Shown here in pieces: positions 1 through 9,989 of a stretch of DNA of 64,000 nucleotides. The notes below the pieces were generated by a model, which saw only the letters and a list, made by a program, of their open reading frames with translations, searched no databases and had not been told where the DNA came from. Position 1 is the first letter of the stretch. Each line of letters begins with the position of its first letter. This DNA is from Pseudomonadota bacterium (GTDB lineage Bacteria > Pseudomonadota > Alphaproteobacteria > Dongiales > Dongiaceae): assembly GCA_021792365.1 (NCBI GenBank), contig JAJYUT010000005.1, positions 124,001 through 188,000 of the forward strand, in the 5' to 3' direction. The position numbers and the translations under genes are program-made.

Positions 1-1287
1 AATATCTACATCGCTCTGCATAACTGGCTGTTCGCCAGGAAAGCAGGCGGCGAATTCCTGCTGCGCCTCGACGACACCGACCGGGAACGATCCACCGAAG
101 ATTTCGCGAACGGGATCAAGGCCGACCTGGAATGGCTCGGGCTTGCCTGGACTCTGTTCGACCGCCAGTCGGCGCGGCTCGCGATCTATGACGCGGCGGC
201 ACAGCGCCTGCGCGCGGCGGGACGGCTCTATCCCTGCTACGAAAGCGCGGAGGAGCTTGGCCTCAAGCGCAAGGTGCAACTCTCCCAGGGCAAGCCGCCG
301 ATCTATGATCGTGCGGCGCTGCGGCTGACGGAAGCCGACCGCAGCAAGCTGGAAGCCGAAGGCAAGCGCCCGCATTGGCGCTTCAAGCTGGAGGCGCGCG
401 ACGTCACCTGGAACGACCTGGTGCGCGGGCCGCAGCACATCGACGAGACCAGCCAATCCGACCCCGTGCTGGTGCGCGAGGACGGAACCTATCTCTACAC
501 TTTGCCCTCCGTGGTCGACGATATCGAGTTCAAGATTACGCATGTGATCCGCGGCAACGACCACGTCACCAACACCGCGACGCAGATCCAGATCTTCGAG
601 GCACTCGGCGCCCCGGTCCCGATCTTCGCGCATCTCCCGCTGCTGGTGGACGCGGCGGGCGAGGGACTGTCGAAGCGCCTGGGCTCGCTGTCCATCCGAC
701 AGATGCGGGAGGAGGGACTGGAGCCGATGGCGATCAACGCGTATCTCGCGCGGATCGGCACCGGCGATCCCGCCGCCCCGGCGCGCAGCCTCGATGCGCT
801 GCTGCCTGAGCACGATCTCGCCAAGTTCGGCAAGTCCTCGCCGCGCTTCGATCCGGAGGAGCTGAAGCACTTGAACGCCAGGCTGCTGCATCACCTGCCG
901 TTCGAGGAGGCTCGCAAGCATCTGGCGGCGATCGGGCTCGGCGATGTCGATGCCGCCGTATGGGACGCGGCGCGCGCCAATGTCGAGAAGGTGGAGGACA
1001 TCGCGGTGTGGCAGTCGGTGGTCAAAGGACCGGTGACGCCTGCGATCGCCGATGCCGCCTTCGCTGCCAAGGCGGCGGAGTTGCTGCCGCCTGAGCCGTG
1101 GAATGCCGAGACCTGGAGCGCCTGGACCAGCGCGGTCAAGAGCGCGACGGGCCGCAAGGGCAAGGACCTCTTCATGCCGCTGCGTCAGGCCTTGACGGCG
1201 TCAGACCACGGACCTGAATTGAAGCTGCTGCTGCCGCTGATCGGCCGCGACCGCGCGCTGAAGCGCCTGAAGGGAGAGACGGCGTGA
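1..1287 (+). CDS. gltX: Glutamate--tRNA ligase, 5'-truncated by the window edge
   Basis: Charges tRNA-Glu (or tRNA-Gln in non-discriminating forms) with glutamate in the cytoplasm. The frame is open from the first base; the visible part begins just after the HIGH-type motif, reading [17 protein letters not shown] and then [12 protein letters not shown], so about 20 residues are missing. Further on it has [19 protein letters not shown] and a KMSKS-equivalent GLSKRLG near visible residue 222, followed by the helical anticodon-binding region. The stop overlaps the cysS start by four bases (GTGA), so the two synthetases are translationally coupled. Identity is secure; only the N-terminus is unseen. 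Confidence 0.97.
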   Translation, partial: NIYIALHNWLFARKAGGEFLLRLDDTDRERSTEDFANGIKADLEWLGLAWTLFDRQSARLAIYDAAAQRLRAAGRLYPCYESAEELGLKRKVQLSQGKPPIYDRAALRLTEADRSKLEAEGKRPHWRFKLEARDVTWNDLVRGPQHIDETSQSDPVLVREDGTYLYTLPSVVDDIEFKITHVIRGNDHVTNTATQIQIFEALGAPVPIFAHLPLLVDAAGEGLSKRLGSLSIRQMREEGLEPMAINAYLARIGTGDPAAPARSLDALLPEHDLAKFGKSSPRFDPEELKHLNARLLHHLPFEEARKHLAAIGLGDVDAAVWDAARANVEKVEDIAVWQSVVKGPVTPAIADAAFAAKAAELLPPEPWNAETWSAWTSAVKSATGRKGKDLFMPLRQALTASDHGPELKLLLPLIGRDRALKRLKGETA

Positions 1288-2657
1288 CCATCCACCTCTA
1301 CAACACCTTGACGCGCGAGAAGGAGGTGTTTGCGCCGATCGATCCCGAGAGCGTGCGCATGTATGTCTGTGGGCCGACGGTCTACGACTACGCCCATATC
1401 GGCAATGCGCGGCCGGTCGTCGTCTTCGATACGCTGTTCCGCCTGCTTCGCCATGCCTATGGCGCCGCGCACGTCATCTATGTTCGGAACATCACCGATA
1501 TCGACGACAAGATCATGGATGCGGCGAAGGCGAGCGGCGAGGATATCGGCGCCATCACCGCGCGCACCACGAAGTATTACCACGACGACATGGGCGCCTT
1601 GAACGCGCTGCGTCCGACGCGCGAGCCGCGCGCCACCGAGTTCGTGCCGCAGATGATCGCGCTGATGCAGACGCTCATCGCCAAGAGCTTCGCATACGAG
1701 GCCGAGGGCCATGTGCTGTTCCACGTGCCGGCGATGGAGGAGTACGGCCAGTTGTCGCGCCGCTCGCTGGACGACATGATCGCCGGCGCGCGGGTCGAGG
1801 TCGCGCCCTACAAGAAGCACCCCGCCGACTTCGTGCTGTGGAAGCCGAGCACCGCAGACCAGCCGGGCTGGGATTCGCCCTGGGGCCGCGGCAGGCCGGG
1901 CTGGCACATCGAATGCTCCGCCATGTCCGGCGCGCTGCTGGGAGAGGTGTTCGATATCCATGGCGGCGGCATTGACCTCATCTTCCCGCACCATGAGAAC
2001 GAGATCGCGCAGAGCCGCTGCGCGCATGGCACGCCGGTCATGGCGCGCATCTGGATGCACAACGGCTTCGTGCAGGTAAACGGGCAGAAGATGTCGAAGT
2101 CGCTCGGCAACTACTTCACCGTGCACCAGCTGCTGGAGGAGGGCCATCGGGGCGAGGCGATCCGCCTGGCGCTGCTCTCCTCGCATTACCGGCAGCCGAC
2201 TGACATCACGCGTGACGGGATCAAGGAAGCGAAGGCACAGCTCGACCGCTTCTACTCGGCGCTGCAGAAGCACGCCGACGTGGCAGCGGAGCCGACGCCG
2301 TCAAGCCACCTGCTCGCGGCCCTGGCCGACGATCTCAACACGCCGCTGGCGATTTCCGAGATGCACGAACTGCTGTCGAAGCTGAACAAGGCGAGCGGCG
2401 AGGCGGAAATCCGCGCCGCGAAGGCCAATCTGCTCGGCGCGGGCAACCTGATGGGCCTGCTGCAGCAGGATGCGACCGCTTGGCTGCAATCCATTGACGG
2501 CGTCGATGCCGACGAAATCGAGCGCCAGATCGAAGCACGTAACCAGGCTCGCAAAGCCAGAAACTTCGCCGAGGCTGACCGCATTCGGAACGACCTGGCT
2601 GCGCAGGGCATTATCCTCGAGGACGGCCCGCAGGGCACGAGCTGGAAGCGCGCCTAG
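1284..2657 (+). CDS. cysS: Cysteine--tRNA ligase
   Basis: Attaches cysteine to tRNA-Cys. At 457 residues it is the usual length. The zinc-binding Cys in [18 protein letters not shown] (around residue 28) is followed directly by the HIGH-type signature; ECSAMS and the HHENE segment give the other zinc ligands, and QKMSKSLGN near residue 270 is the KMSKS loop. The GTG start lies within the gltX stop (GTGA overlap), which fixes it. The gene ends exactly where the convergent small gene downstream ends, with no intergenic space. Confidence 0.98.
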   Translation: MTIHLYNTLTREKEVFAPIDPESVRMYVCGPTVYDYAHIGNARPVVVFDTLFRLLRHAYGAAHVIYVRNITDIDDKIMDAAKASGEDIGAITARTTKYYHDDMGALNALRPTREPRATEFVPQMIALMQTLIAKSFAYEAEGHVLFHVPAMEEYGQLSRRSLDDMIAGARVEVAPYKKHPADFVLWKPSTADQPGWDSPWGRGRPGWHIECSAMSGALLGEVFDIHGGGIDLIFPHHENEIAQSRCAHGTPVMARIWMHNGFVQVNGQKMSKSLGNYFTVHQLLEEGHRGEAIRLALLSSHYRQPTDITRDGIKEAKAQLDRFYSALQKHADVAAEPTPSSHLLAALADDLNTPLAISEMHELLSKLNKASGEAEIRAAKANLLGAGNLMGLLQQDATAWLQSIDGVDADEIERQIEARNQARKARNFAEADRIRNDLAAQGIILEDGPQGTSWKRA

Positions 2658-2867
2658 CTAGATCAGGCCCGCCATGCGCGCGGCGCGCAGGGTGTCTTGC
2701 CGAACCTGGTGCCGCAGTTCCTCGAGGTCCTTGAAGCCGTCGACATTGCGACGGAGCCAAGTCAGCTGGTTAGGCCCCAGTCCGATCGTCTCTTCCGGTG
2801 CGGATGATGCGGAGTACGCGGTGGCCGAGTTGTGGTTCGTATAGGTCGGTCTCGAGATGGCGTTCAT
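2658..2867 (-). CDS. Small hypothetical protein, 69 aa
   Basis: No family recognised. The ATG at 2867 is chosen over an upstream in-frame start because AAAGGAA sits a few bases before it. The N-terminal third is rich in Ser, Thr and Asn and looks disordered; the C-terminal part (LTWLRRNVDGFKDLEELRH) looks like amphipathic helix. It ends flush against the cysS stop in convergent orientation. The length, good ribosome site and charged helix make a real small gene likely, but no role can be given. Confidence 0.5.
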   Translation of the reverse strand: MNAISRPTYTNHNSATAYSASSAPEETIGLGPNQLTWLRRNVDGFKDLEELRHQVRQDTLRAARMAGLI

Positions 2868-3062
2868 CGTGCAGTTCCTTTGGTGGCGAATGATGCGTCG
2901 CGTCCTGCTCAGAGACATATTTCAGTCAAATTTTAATTTCATCTGTCCTAGAGGCTACTTCTTCACACTATGCTATGCGTTCGCGCATCGTTAACGTTAA
3001 TCGCGCCTGTTTTGCGTCCGCGTAGGGATGCATGATAGGCATCCTCATGGAGTGAACTGCGC

Positions 3063-4028
3063 ATGAACGACACCACCGAGAACCCGCAACCGGTCGACGC
3101 TGCCCTGGTGCCACGCTTCGGCGCCATCCCCACCTTCATGCGCCTGCCGCACGTGACCGATCCGGCGCGTCTCGACATCGCGCTGATCGGCGTGCCGTGG
3201 GACGGCGGGACGACTAACCGCGCGGGCGCGCGCCATGGCCCGCGCGAGATCCGCAACATGTCCAGTTTCATGCGCAAGGTGCACCACGTCAGCCGCATCG
3301 CGCCCTATGACCTTGCACGCATCGCCGACCTGGGCGATGCGCCGGTCAATCCCATCGACCTCATGGATACGCTCGGCCGGATCGAGAAGTTCTATGCGAA
3401 GGTTCATGCAGCCGGCGCGCGGCCGCTCTCGGCCGGCGGCGATCATCTCATCACGCTGCCGATCTATCGTGCCATCGCGAAGGATAGGCCCATCGGCATG
3501 GTGCACTTCGATGCGCATTCCGACACCAACGACCGTTATTTCGGCGACAACAAATACACGCACGGCACGCCATTCCGCCGCGCGGTGGAAGAGGGGCTGC
3601 TCGATCCGAAGCGCACCGTGCAGATCGGCATCCGCGGCTCGATCTATTCGCCCGATGACATGAGCTTTGCGGAGAATTCCGGCATGCGCGTCATCTACAT
3701 GGAAGAGTTCGCGAAGCTGGGTCCGGCCAAGGTGATTGAGATCGCGCGCCGCGTGGCGGGCGACGGGCCGACCTACATCAGCTTCGACGTCGACGGCCTG
3801 GATCCGGTCTATGCGCCGGGCACCGGCACGCCGGAGATCGGCGGCATGACGACTCGGGAAGCGCAGGAGGTGGTGCGTGGGCTGCAAGGGTTGAACCTCG
3901 TCGGCGGCGACGTGGTCGAGGTCGCGCCGCCATTCGACCCCAGCGGCAACACCGCGCTGGTGGGCGCAACCTTCATGTTCGAGATCATGTGCCTGCTGGC
4001 GGATGCGGTCGCGCGCAGACGCAGGTGA
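3063..4028 (+). CDS. Agmatinase-family ureohydrolase
   Basis: Mn2+-dependent hydrolysis of a guanidino compound to urea and an amine. The 321-residue protein carries all the metal-binding signatures of the arginase/agmatinase fold in order: GGDH (about residue 122), HFDAHSDT (about 148) and SFDVDGLDPVYAPGTGTP (about 240). Substrate specificity cannot be settled: agmatinase, guanidinobutyrase and guanidinopropionase share these motifs. A GGAG ribosome site precedes the ATG. No polyamine or arginine genes flank it, so context does not help assign the substrate. Confidence 0.9.
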   Translation: MNDTTENPQPVDAALVPRFGAIPTFMRLPHVTDPARLDIALIGVPWDGGTTNRAGARHGPREIRNMSSFMRKVHHVSRIAPYDLARIADLGDAPVNPIDLMDTLGRIEKFYAKVHAAGARPLSAGGDHLITLPIYRAIAKDRPIGMVHFDAHSDTNDRYFGDNKYTHGTPFRRAVEEGLLDPKRTVQIGIRGSIYSPDDMSFAENSGMRVIYMEEFAKLGPAKVIEIARRVAGDGPTYISFDVDGLDPVYAPGTGTPEIGGMTTREAQEVVRGLQGLNLVGGDVVEVAPPFDPSGNTALVGATFMFEIMCLLADAVARRRR

Positions 4029-4210
4029 CATGCGCGTGCAGGTGGTGCGCGCGCGACTCCGCGAAGATCTGCGTTCTATCCTGCCATGAAAGTATCGTGA
4101 CTGGCGTTGATGGGTTTTCCCATCAGCCCTACCTAGCCTTCCGCATACATTGAACGAAGCGGAACGAAGGCGCAGCCTCTCCATGCCGCGGGACGGCAGG
4201 TCGAGACGCC

Positions 4211-4732
4211 ATGCAGGTCTGCATCAAGCCACTGGAAGCGCGGGCGCATGCCCTCAGCACCGCTGAGGAGTTGCTGCGGAATGCGACCGGCGGCGTCGCG
4301 CAGGTGTTCCGCTACTGGGATCGCGTGCGTGGCGGGCGCGTGATGCCTTCGCCGGCGGAGATCGACTACCTCGAGCTTCGCCCCTGGCTGCCAGGCATCA
4401 TCATCATCGACGTGGCAGAGGGCGCCCGGCGCGACCTGATCTACCGCGTGGTCGGCGAGCGGGCAGCTCGTCTGCGCGGCTATGACCCGACGGGCATGAA
4501 CGTCGCGGACGCCACCTTGGGACGATCGATCCCGTATGTGCTGGCCAATTGCGGCATCGTGATCGACGGCCGTATCCCGCTCTATGGCTGGAGCGGTCCC
4601 GAAGGATCAGAGGATGGGCCGCACGGCAGCGGGACTCTCCTGCTGCCGCTTTCGACGGACGGGCAGCAGGTGGATCGCGTCCTGGTCTATATTGAGGATT
4701 CGGCCGCCTATGACTGGAATTGGGCCCGCTGA
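4211..4732 (+). CDS. PAS_5 family protein (1 of 5)
   Basis: A stand-alone PAS-fold protein of the alphaproteobacterial PAS_5 (PF07310) type, 173 aa, without signal peptide, membrane segment or output domain. The family hallmarks are visible: YWDRVRGGRVMPSPAEID, then LRPWLPGIIIIDV, then YRVVGERAARLRGYDPTG, and the closing LLLPLSTDGQQVDRVLVYIED. It is followed 270 bases on by a sister gene in the same direction. Members of this family are thought to be small sensory or ligand-binding proteins; the ligand is unknown. Confidence 0.85.
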   Translation: MQVCIKPLEARAHALSTAEELLRNATGGVAQVFRYWDRVRGGRVMPSPAEIDYLELRPWLPGIIIIDVAEGARRDLIYRVVGERAARLRGYDPTGMNVADATLGRSIPYVLANCGIVIDGRIPLYGWSGPEGSEDGPHGSGTLLLPLSTDGQQVDRVLVYIEDSAAYDWNWAR

Positions 4733-5004
4733 TCCAGCTCGCCCACGTCGCCGGCAGCTCTTCATGCCCGTCTTGCATGCCAGTCATGCGGCGTTCTGAT
4801 CGCCGGCAGTCTTGTAACATAATTAGTCAAAGACGTCCTCGTCGCTAATCCCAAGCAAATTTTGCGCTGCAAAATGACGTTTTGCGCCGAAAGTGTTGCC
4901 CTGCACCTCCCGCGTTTCGCATATGCAAAAAGGCATATTGTATGAACATTTAATTTGACCCAGATACCCGCCCAGCAAACAGCACAGACTTACTGGTGGT
5001 AGAA

Positions 5005-5529
5005 ATGTCGTGGGGCGGTTTGAGCTTTCCCGCGCGGCCTCGTGCACGCGTCTGGGAGCGGTCGACCTCGTTACAGGAACTGGAGCGGTGCGGCGCAAAG
5101 GCCGTCGCGCTCTATCACTATTGGAACGCGCGCCGTGGCGGCCGGGCGATGCCAAGCCGCGGCGATATCGATCCCATGGAGATGCGGCAATGGCTGCCTC
5201 GCATCACCCTGGTCGATGTGAATCCGGATGCCAGCAGCTTCACCTATCGCCTGGTCGGAACCCAGATCGTCGATCTCCTCGGCATGAACCCGACCGGCCA
5301 GCCGGTGGAGAGCGCCTGGCTCGTCGAGGAGGCTGCGCCGTTGCTGGAGGGCTATCGCGCGGTGGTGGATGCCAAGGCGCCGGTGTTCTGCCAGCAGACC
5401 TGTGTCTGGATGGATGATCAGGAGCCGAGCGCCTGGGCCATGCGCCTGCCGCTGTCCAGCGACGGCGAGCGGGTCGACGTGGTCCTTGGCTATCTCAGCG
5501 ACAATATCGGCATGCTGAGCCAGCTCTAA
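5005..5529 (+). CDS. PAS_5 family protein (2 of 5)
   Basis: Second PAS_5 protein. Core motifs match the gene upstream: YWNARRGGRAMPSRGDIDP, MRQWLPRITLVDV, YRLVGTQIVDLLGMNPTGQ and MRLPLSSDGERVDVVLGYL. The ATG at 5005 is preferred to the GTG at 4996 because GGTGG lies just before it. The 272-base gap upstream is A+T-richer than its surroundings and can hold a promoter; I see no other feature there. No output domain is present, so any signalling must go through a partner protein. Confidence 0.84.
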   Translation: MSWGGLSFPARPRARVWERSTSLQELERCGAKAVALYHYWNARRGGRAMPSRGDIDPMEMRQWLPRITLVDVNPDASSFTYRLVGTQIVDLLGMNPTGQPVESAWLVEEAAPLLEGYRAVVDAKAPVFCQQTCVWMDDQEPSAWAMRLPLSSDGERVDVVLGYLSDNIGMLSQL

Positions 5530-5547
5530 GCCTGCCGAGATCCGCCC

Positions 5548-6183
5548 TCAGAGGCGCCTGTCCGACAGCGCCAGCCTCACCGCCAGTCCCACGAAAACCA
5601 GCGCCGCGATGCGATTGAGCCAACGGCCGAAGACCGCCGAGCCGCCGAGGGCGCGCAGGGCGGCGCTGGCCGAGCAGGCGACGATCGCGTTCACGCTGGT
5701 GCCCCCGACATTGAAGATCGCGCCGAGCAGCAGGATCTGGACCGCGGGACTGCCCTTTGCGGGATCCACGAACTGCGGCAGGAAGGCAAGGATGAACAGC
5801 GCGACCTTCGGATTGAGCAGGTTGGTCAGCGCCCCCTCCACGAACACGCGCCACAGGCTGCCGCGCTCCAGCGTGCGCTCCACGGCCATCGCTCGGCTGC
5901 CGGACCGCACCGCCTTCCAGGCCAGGTAGAGCAGATAGGCCGCGCCGGCATATTTCACCGTCAGGAACGCCGTCTGCGAATGCTGCAGCAGCGCCGAGAC
6001 GCCGAGCGCCGCCAGCACGCTGTGGACGAAGCTCCCCGCCGCGATTCCGAGGCTGGCGGCGATGCCGGCGCCGCGGCCCTGCGTGGCGCTGCGGGCGACC
6101 ACGTACGTCATGTCGGCGCCGGGCGTCAGGTTGAGTGCAAGGGCGGCCGCCAGGAAGGGCAGCAATTGGGTCAGGTCGAGCAT
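5548..6183 (-). CDS. LysE/RhtB family amino-acid exporter
   Basis: Inner-membrane exporter of about 211 aa with six hydrophobic segments. The N-terminal FLAAALALNLTPGADMTYVVARS carries the LysE/RhtB signature NLTPGAD, followed by GIAAGSFVH and YAGAAYLLYLAWKAVR. LysE/RhtB proteins export lysine, homoserine, threonine or related molecules by proton antiport; the substrate here is unknown. It converges with the PAS_5 gene and diverges from cimA across an 83-base gap that must hold both promoters. Confidence 0.9.
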   Translation of the reverse strand: MLDLTQLLPFLAAALALNLTPGADMTYVVARSATQGRGAGIAASLGIAAGSFVHSVLAALGVSALLQHSQTAFLTVKYAGAAYLLYLAWKAVRSGSRAMAVERTLERGSLWRVFVEGALTNLLNPKVALFILAFLPQFVDPAKGSPAVQILLLGAIFNVGGTSVNAIVACSASAALRALGGSAVFGRWLNRIAALVFVGLAVRLALSDRRL

Positions 6184-6266
6184 GGCACCCCGTCAGGTCC
6201 TTGGCCGGTTGGTTGACCCCCTTGGGGCCGATGTGCTGAATAGCCCAGCCGAAGAGGCGGGGAAAG

Positions 6267-7859
6267 ATGGCCGACGATAGACGCGTTTATTTATTCGACA
6301 GCACGTTGCGCGACGGCGCTCAGACCCAGGGCGTCGATTTCAGCGCGGACGACAAGGCGGCCATCGCCCAGGCGCTGGACCGGCTTGGCGTGGACTATGT
6401 CGAGGGCGGCTGGCCGGGCGCCAACCCGACCGACGATGCCTTCTTCAGCCAGCCGCCCACCCTGAAGCGCGCCACATTGGTTGCCTTCGGCATGACCCGC
6501 CGGCCGGGCCGCAGCGCCGCCAATGATCCCGGGCTCAACGCACTCCTGAACGCCAAGGTCGGTTCGATCTGCATGGTGGGCAAGGCGTGGGACTTCCATG
6601 TGGATGTGGCGCTTGGCATCACCAAGACCGAGAACATCGACATGATCGCGGAGAGCATCGCCCACGCGAAGACGCGCATGAGCGAGGTGATGTTCGACGC
6701 CGAGCATTTCTTCGATGGCTACAAGGCCAACCCCGCCTTCGCCCTGCAATGTGCCGAGGCGGCCCACCAGGCCGGCGCGCGGTGGGTCGTGCTGTGCGAT
6801 ACCAATGGCGGGACGCTGCCGCACGAAATCGAGCGCATCGTCCGAGACGTGACCAAGCGGATTCCCGGCACCCACCTCGGTATCCATTGCCACAATGATA
6901 CGGAGAACGCCGTCGCGAATTCGCTGGCGGCGGTGCATGCCGGCGTTCGGCAGATCCAGGGCACGCTCAACGGCCTGGGCGAGCGTTGTGGCAACGCCAA
7001 TCTGGTCTCGCTGATCCCCAGCCTGATGCTGAAGACCGACTTCAAGGTAGGATTGAGCGAGAAGGACCTCGCGCAGCTTACGCACATCTCGCGCCTGCTG
7101 GACGAACGGCTCAATCGGGCGCCCAGCCGCCACGCCGCTTACGTCGGCGATAGTGCCTTCGCGCACAAGGGCGGGCTGCATGTTTCCGCGGTCGAGAAGG
7201 ACCCGCGGACCTATGAGCACATCGAGCCGGCGAAGGTCGGCAACCGCCGGCACATCGTGGTCTCGGACCAGTCCGGCCGCGCCAACATCCTCGCCCGCTT
7301 CCGCGAGATCGGGCTGGAGGTCGATGCCGCCGACCCCAAGGTCGCCACGCTTGTCGAGCAGGTGAAGGCGCGCGAGTTCGACGGCTATGCCTATGACGGC
7401 GCTGAGGCGAGCTTCGAATTGCTGGCGCGCCGTGCGATCGGTGGCTTGCCCGAGTTCTTCAAGCTGTCACGCTTTCGCGTGATGGACGAGCGGCGCTGGA
7501 ACGCGCGCGGCGAGCTGGTGACCGAATCCGAGGCGACGGTGAATGTCGAGGTTCACACCGAATCCACCATGACGGTGGCGACCGGGAACGGCCCGGTCAA
7601 TGCGCTCGACACGGCGTTGCGCAAGGCGCTGATGCCGCATTACCCGCAGCTCGAGGACATGCGACTGGTGGACTTCAAGGTGCGCATCCTGACGCCCCAG
7701 GCCGGCACCGAGGCCATCACGCGCGTGATGATCGAAAGCGCGGACAAGACCGGCGAGCGCTGGAGCACGGTCGGCGTCAGCGGCAACATCATCGATGCCT
7801 CCTACGAGGCGCTGAATGACGCGATCACCTGGAAGCTGCTCAAATCGCGTGGCACCTGA
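6267..7859 (+). CDS. cimA: (R)-citramalate synthase
   Basis: Condenses pyruvate with acetyl-CoA to citramalate, the threonine-independent entry to isoleucine. The 530-residue protein has the HMGL-type TIM barrel with DSTLRDGAQTQG near residue 10, GGWPGANPTD (typical of CimA rather than LeuA), LGIHCHNDTENAVANS as metal site, and GLGERCGNANL. The C-terminal 130 residues form the LeuA-type regulatory domain. A GAGGCGGGGA ribosome site precedes the ATG. trmJ overlaps its 3' end. The last-step enzymes LeuC, LeuD and LeuB are not in the window; leuA lies 11 kb away. Confidence 0.93.
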   Translation: MADDRRVYLFDSTLRDGAQTQGVDFSADDKAAIAQALDRLGVDYVEGGWPGANPTDDAFFSQPPTLKRATLVAFGMTRRPGRSAANDPGLNALLNAKVGSICMVGKAWDFHVDVALGITKTENIDMIAESIAHAKTRMSEVMFDAEHFFDGYKANPAFALQCAEAAHQAGARWVVLCDTNGGTLPHEIERIVRDVTKRIPGTHLGIHCHNDTENAVANSLAAVHAGVRQIQGTLNGLGERCGNANLVSLIPSLMLKTDFKVGLSEKDLAQLTHISRLLDERLNRAPSRHAAYVGDSAFAHKGGLHVSAVEKDPRTYEHIEPAKVGNRRHIVVSDQSGRANILARFREIGLEVDAADPKVATLVEQVKAREFDGYAYDGAEASFELLARRAIGGLPEFFKLSRFRVMDERRWNARGELVTESEATVNVEVHTESTMTVATGNGPVNALDTALRKALMPHYPQLEDMRLVDFKVRILTPQAGTEAITRVMIESADKTGERWSTVGVSGNIIDASYEALNDAITWKLLKSRGT

Positions 7860-8613
7860 ATCCGCAGTGACGCACGCGGCGCCGGCGGTCGTCCTGGTGA
7901 CGCCGCAGCTGGGCGAGAATATCGGCGCGGCCGCGCGTGCGATGCTCAATTGCGGCCTCACCGATCTGCGCCTGGTGGCGCCGCGCGACGGCTGGCCCAA
8001 TTCGGCGGCCGAACGTGCGGCGGTGGGTGCACTCGATCTGATGCCGCCGGTTCAGGTGTTCGACCGGCTCGGCCAGGCGATCACCGACCTCACCATGGTC
8101 TACGCCACGACGGCGCGCGACCGTCAGATGGTGAAGCCGATCGTGACCGCGCGGCAGGCCGCTGTCGAAGCGCGCGGGCATATCGCTGCGGGCGGCAAGG
8201 TCGGATTCCTGTTCGGCCCCGAACGCACGGGATTGCTGAGCGACGATGTCAGCCTTGCCAACAAGCTGGTGACCGTGCCGCTCAATCCGGTTTTCACGTC
8301 GCTCAATCTCGGCCAGGCGGTGCTGCTGATCGGCTATGAATGGTTCCAGTCGGGCGACGCGACGCCGCCGGAGCAATTGCCGATGAGCGGCACGCTGCCC
8401 GCGACCCAGGCGGAGCTGCAGAACTTTTTCGCTCACCTCGAGCGCGAGCTCGACGCCTGCGGCTTCCTGCGCAACGAGGAGGCGCGGCCGCACATGATCC
8501 GCAACCTGCGGGCCATGTGGCAGCGCGCCCAGCTGACCGAGCAGGAGGTGCGCACGCTGCACGGCATGGTCAAGGAACTGACCACGCTCCGCGCGCCGCG
8601 GCGGAAGGGGTAG
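7816..8613 (+). CDS. trmJ: TrmJ-type tRNA (cytidine/uridine-2'-O)-methyltransferase
   Basis: SPOUT-class methyltransferase expected to 2'-O-methylate position 32 of tRNAs using S-adenosylmethionine. Signatures: LGENIGAAARAMLNCGLTDL near the N-terminus, FLFGPERTGL in the middle and PLNPVFTSLNLGQAVLL forming the knotted cofactor site, with a helical C-terminal extension. The start is uncertain: ATG 7816 has GAGGCG before it but overlaps cimA by 44 bases; GTG 7849 overlaps by only 11 and leaves the whole domain intact. It ends one base short of a convergent PAS_5 gene. Confidence 0.9.
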   Translation: MTRSPGSCSNRVAPESAVTHAAPAVVLVTPQLGENIGAAARAMLNCGLTDLRLVAPRDGWPNSAAERAAVGALDLMPPVQVFDRLGQAITDLTMVYATTARDRQMVKPIVTARQAAVEARGHIAAGGKVGFLFGPERTGLLSDDVSLANKLVTVPLNPVFTSLNLGQAVLLIGYEWFQSGDATPPEQLPMSGTLPATQAELQNFFAHLERELDACGFLRNEEARPHMIRNLRAMWQRAQLTEQEVRTLHGMVKELTTLRAPRRKG

Positions 8614-8614
8614 T

Positions 8615-9175
8615 CTAACCCAGGTCGAAATCCTCGGGCTGGAGGCTGTCGAAATCCTCGATGACGACCAGCATGTTGATGCGCTCGCCGTCGGCGGCGA
8701 GCGGCCAGATGCCGGCATACAGGTCGCACAATGCGCCGAAGCGCGAGGTCATCCAGTCGCGCGCATAGACGGGCCGGCGGTTGCGCACCACGAACTCCAT
8801 CTCGCGCAGGTAATCCTCGCGCCGGCCGCGGTCGAACGTGTTCGCCTCGTCGAGGTATTTCCATTTGCCCTTCGGCCGGAACTCGTCGATGCGCGTGCCG
8901 CGCAGCCGGACGCTGATGCGGAACGGATCGTGGTGGACGTTGAGCAGGATGATGTTGGGAAGGATGGGTTTGAAATCGGCGGGGTCAATGTCGCCGCGCG
9001 CCGGGATGCGCTGGCCGCGCACCTTCGATCGCCAGTATGCATCGAACTGGATGACGCAGGCGGAGGCCACTGCCGGGAGCGGGATATCGAATTCGTAGGC
9101 GCGCTGCGGCGGCGAGACGGAGCCAGAGCCCGTCCGCTGGAACGCGGCGATCTTTCCCTGCCAATCTCGATACAT
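8615..9175 (-). CDS. PAS_5 family protein (3 of 5)
   Basis: PAS_5-type protein of 186 aa. Motifs: FDAYWRSKVRGQRIPARGDIDP, FKPILPNIILLNVHH, VRLRGTRIDEF, RRPVYARDWM and IWPLAADGERINMLVVIEDFD, with the C-terminus EDFDLG. The ATG at 9175 has GAGGGG six bases upstream, which makes the TTG two codons earlier unlikely. It is the closest relative of the next gene upstream: both end in FDLG and their last 22 coding bases plus stop are identical, pointing to a tandem duplication. Confidence 0.84.
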   Translation of the reverse strand: MYRDWQGKIAAFQRTGSGSVSPPQRAYEFDIPLPAVASACVIQFDAYWRSKVRGQRIPARGDIDPADFKPILPNIILLNVHHDPFRISVRLRGTRIDEFRPKGKWKYLDEANTFDRGRREDYLREMEFVVRNRRPVYARDWMTSRFGALCDLYAGIWPLAADGERINMLVVIEDFDSLQPEDFDLG

Positions 9176-9336
9176 GCGCAACCCCTCGGGCCCTGCCGCT
9201 TATCTGGTGACCAAGCGCCCCATCCCCGAATGTGGAGCCAACACGCCGGCGCGTCCATCCCGCGAAGGGCATAGAAACACCTAGCATTAGTATAGGATCA
9301 GGGCAGGCCGCACTACCTCAAAGCCGGCCGCTGGGC

Positions 9337-9879
9337 CTAACCCAGGTCGAAATCCTCGATCGAAAGCCCCGCGAAATCCTCGATCACCACCAGCATGTCC
9401 ACATGGCAGCCGTCGGCCGCCAGCGGCCAGATGCCGGCGAAAATGTCCCGGACAGCGCCCAGGCGCGTCGTCATCCAGTCGCGCGCGAAGGCCGGCCGCC
9501 GGCTCGTCGCTACGAACTTCATCTCCGACACATAGTCCTCGCGTCGGCCGGGATCGAAAATCGTGCTGTTGTCGATATACTTGGTGGTGTCGATGGGGCG
9601 GAATTGCTCCGCCCTGGTGCCGCGCAGCCGCACGCGGCAACGGAACGGCTCCCACTCCACATTGAGGAGCACGATGTCCGGCAGCAGGGGAACGATCTCG
9701 GCCGGATCGATGTCCTCGCGCGCGGGAAGGCGCCCGTCCCGGATCTTGCCGTGCCAATAGGCATCGAATCCCCTGATGGGGGCGGATCCGACCTCCGACA
9801 AAGGAATGTCGAAGACATAGACAGGTTGGCCGCTCGCGGCGCTGGATTCAGATCCGGGTGGCGTGGCCGTGCTCATCAT
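9337..9879 (-). CDS. PAS_5 family protein (4 of 5)
   Basis: Sister of the gene at 8615-9175, transcribed the same way 161 bases upstream. Shared signatures: FDAYWHGKIRDGRLPAREDIDP, VPLLPDIVLLNVEWEP, RVRLRGTRAEQF, RRPAFARDWMTTRLGA and IWPLAADGCHVDMLVVIEDF. The subfamily differs from copies 1, 2 and 5, which lack the RDWM and GIWPLAADG segments. A remnant of a third member lies just upstream. Function unknown; the PAS fold suggests ligand or redox sensing. Confidence 0.84.
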   Translation of the reverse strand: MMSTATPPGSESSAASGQPVYVFDIPLSEVGSAPIRGFDAYWHGKIRDGRLPAREDIDPAEIVPLLPDIVLLNVEWEPFRCRVRLRGTRAEQFRPIDTTKYIDNSTIFDPGRREDYVSEMKFVATSRRPAFARDWMTTRLGAVRDIFAGIWPLAADGCHVDMLVVIEDFAGLSIEDFDLG

Positions 9880-9989
9880 CCATCACTGAACTAGGCTCGT
9901 GATTTGTGGCCGCAATTCTCGCGGCCCGCAACTGCCTAAATCAGCATAGCCTGGGCTGGTTAATGAGTTTTCAACCAAGTGCAACGGCT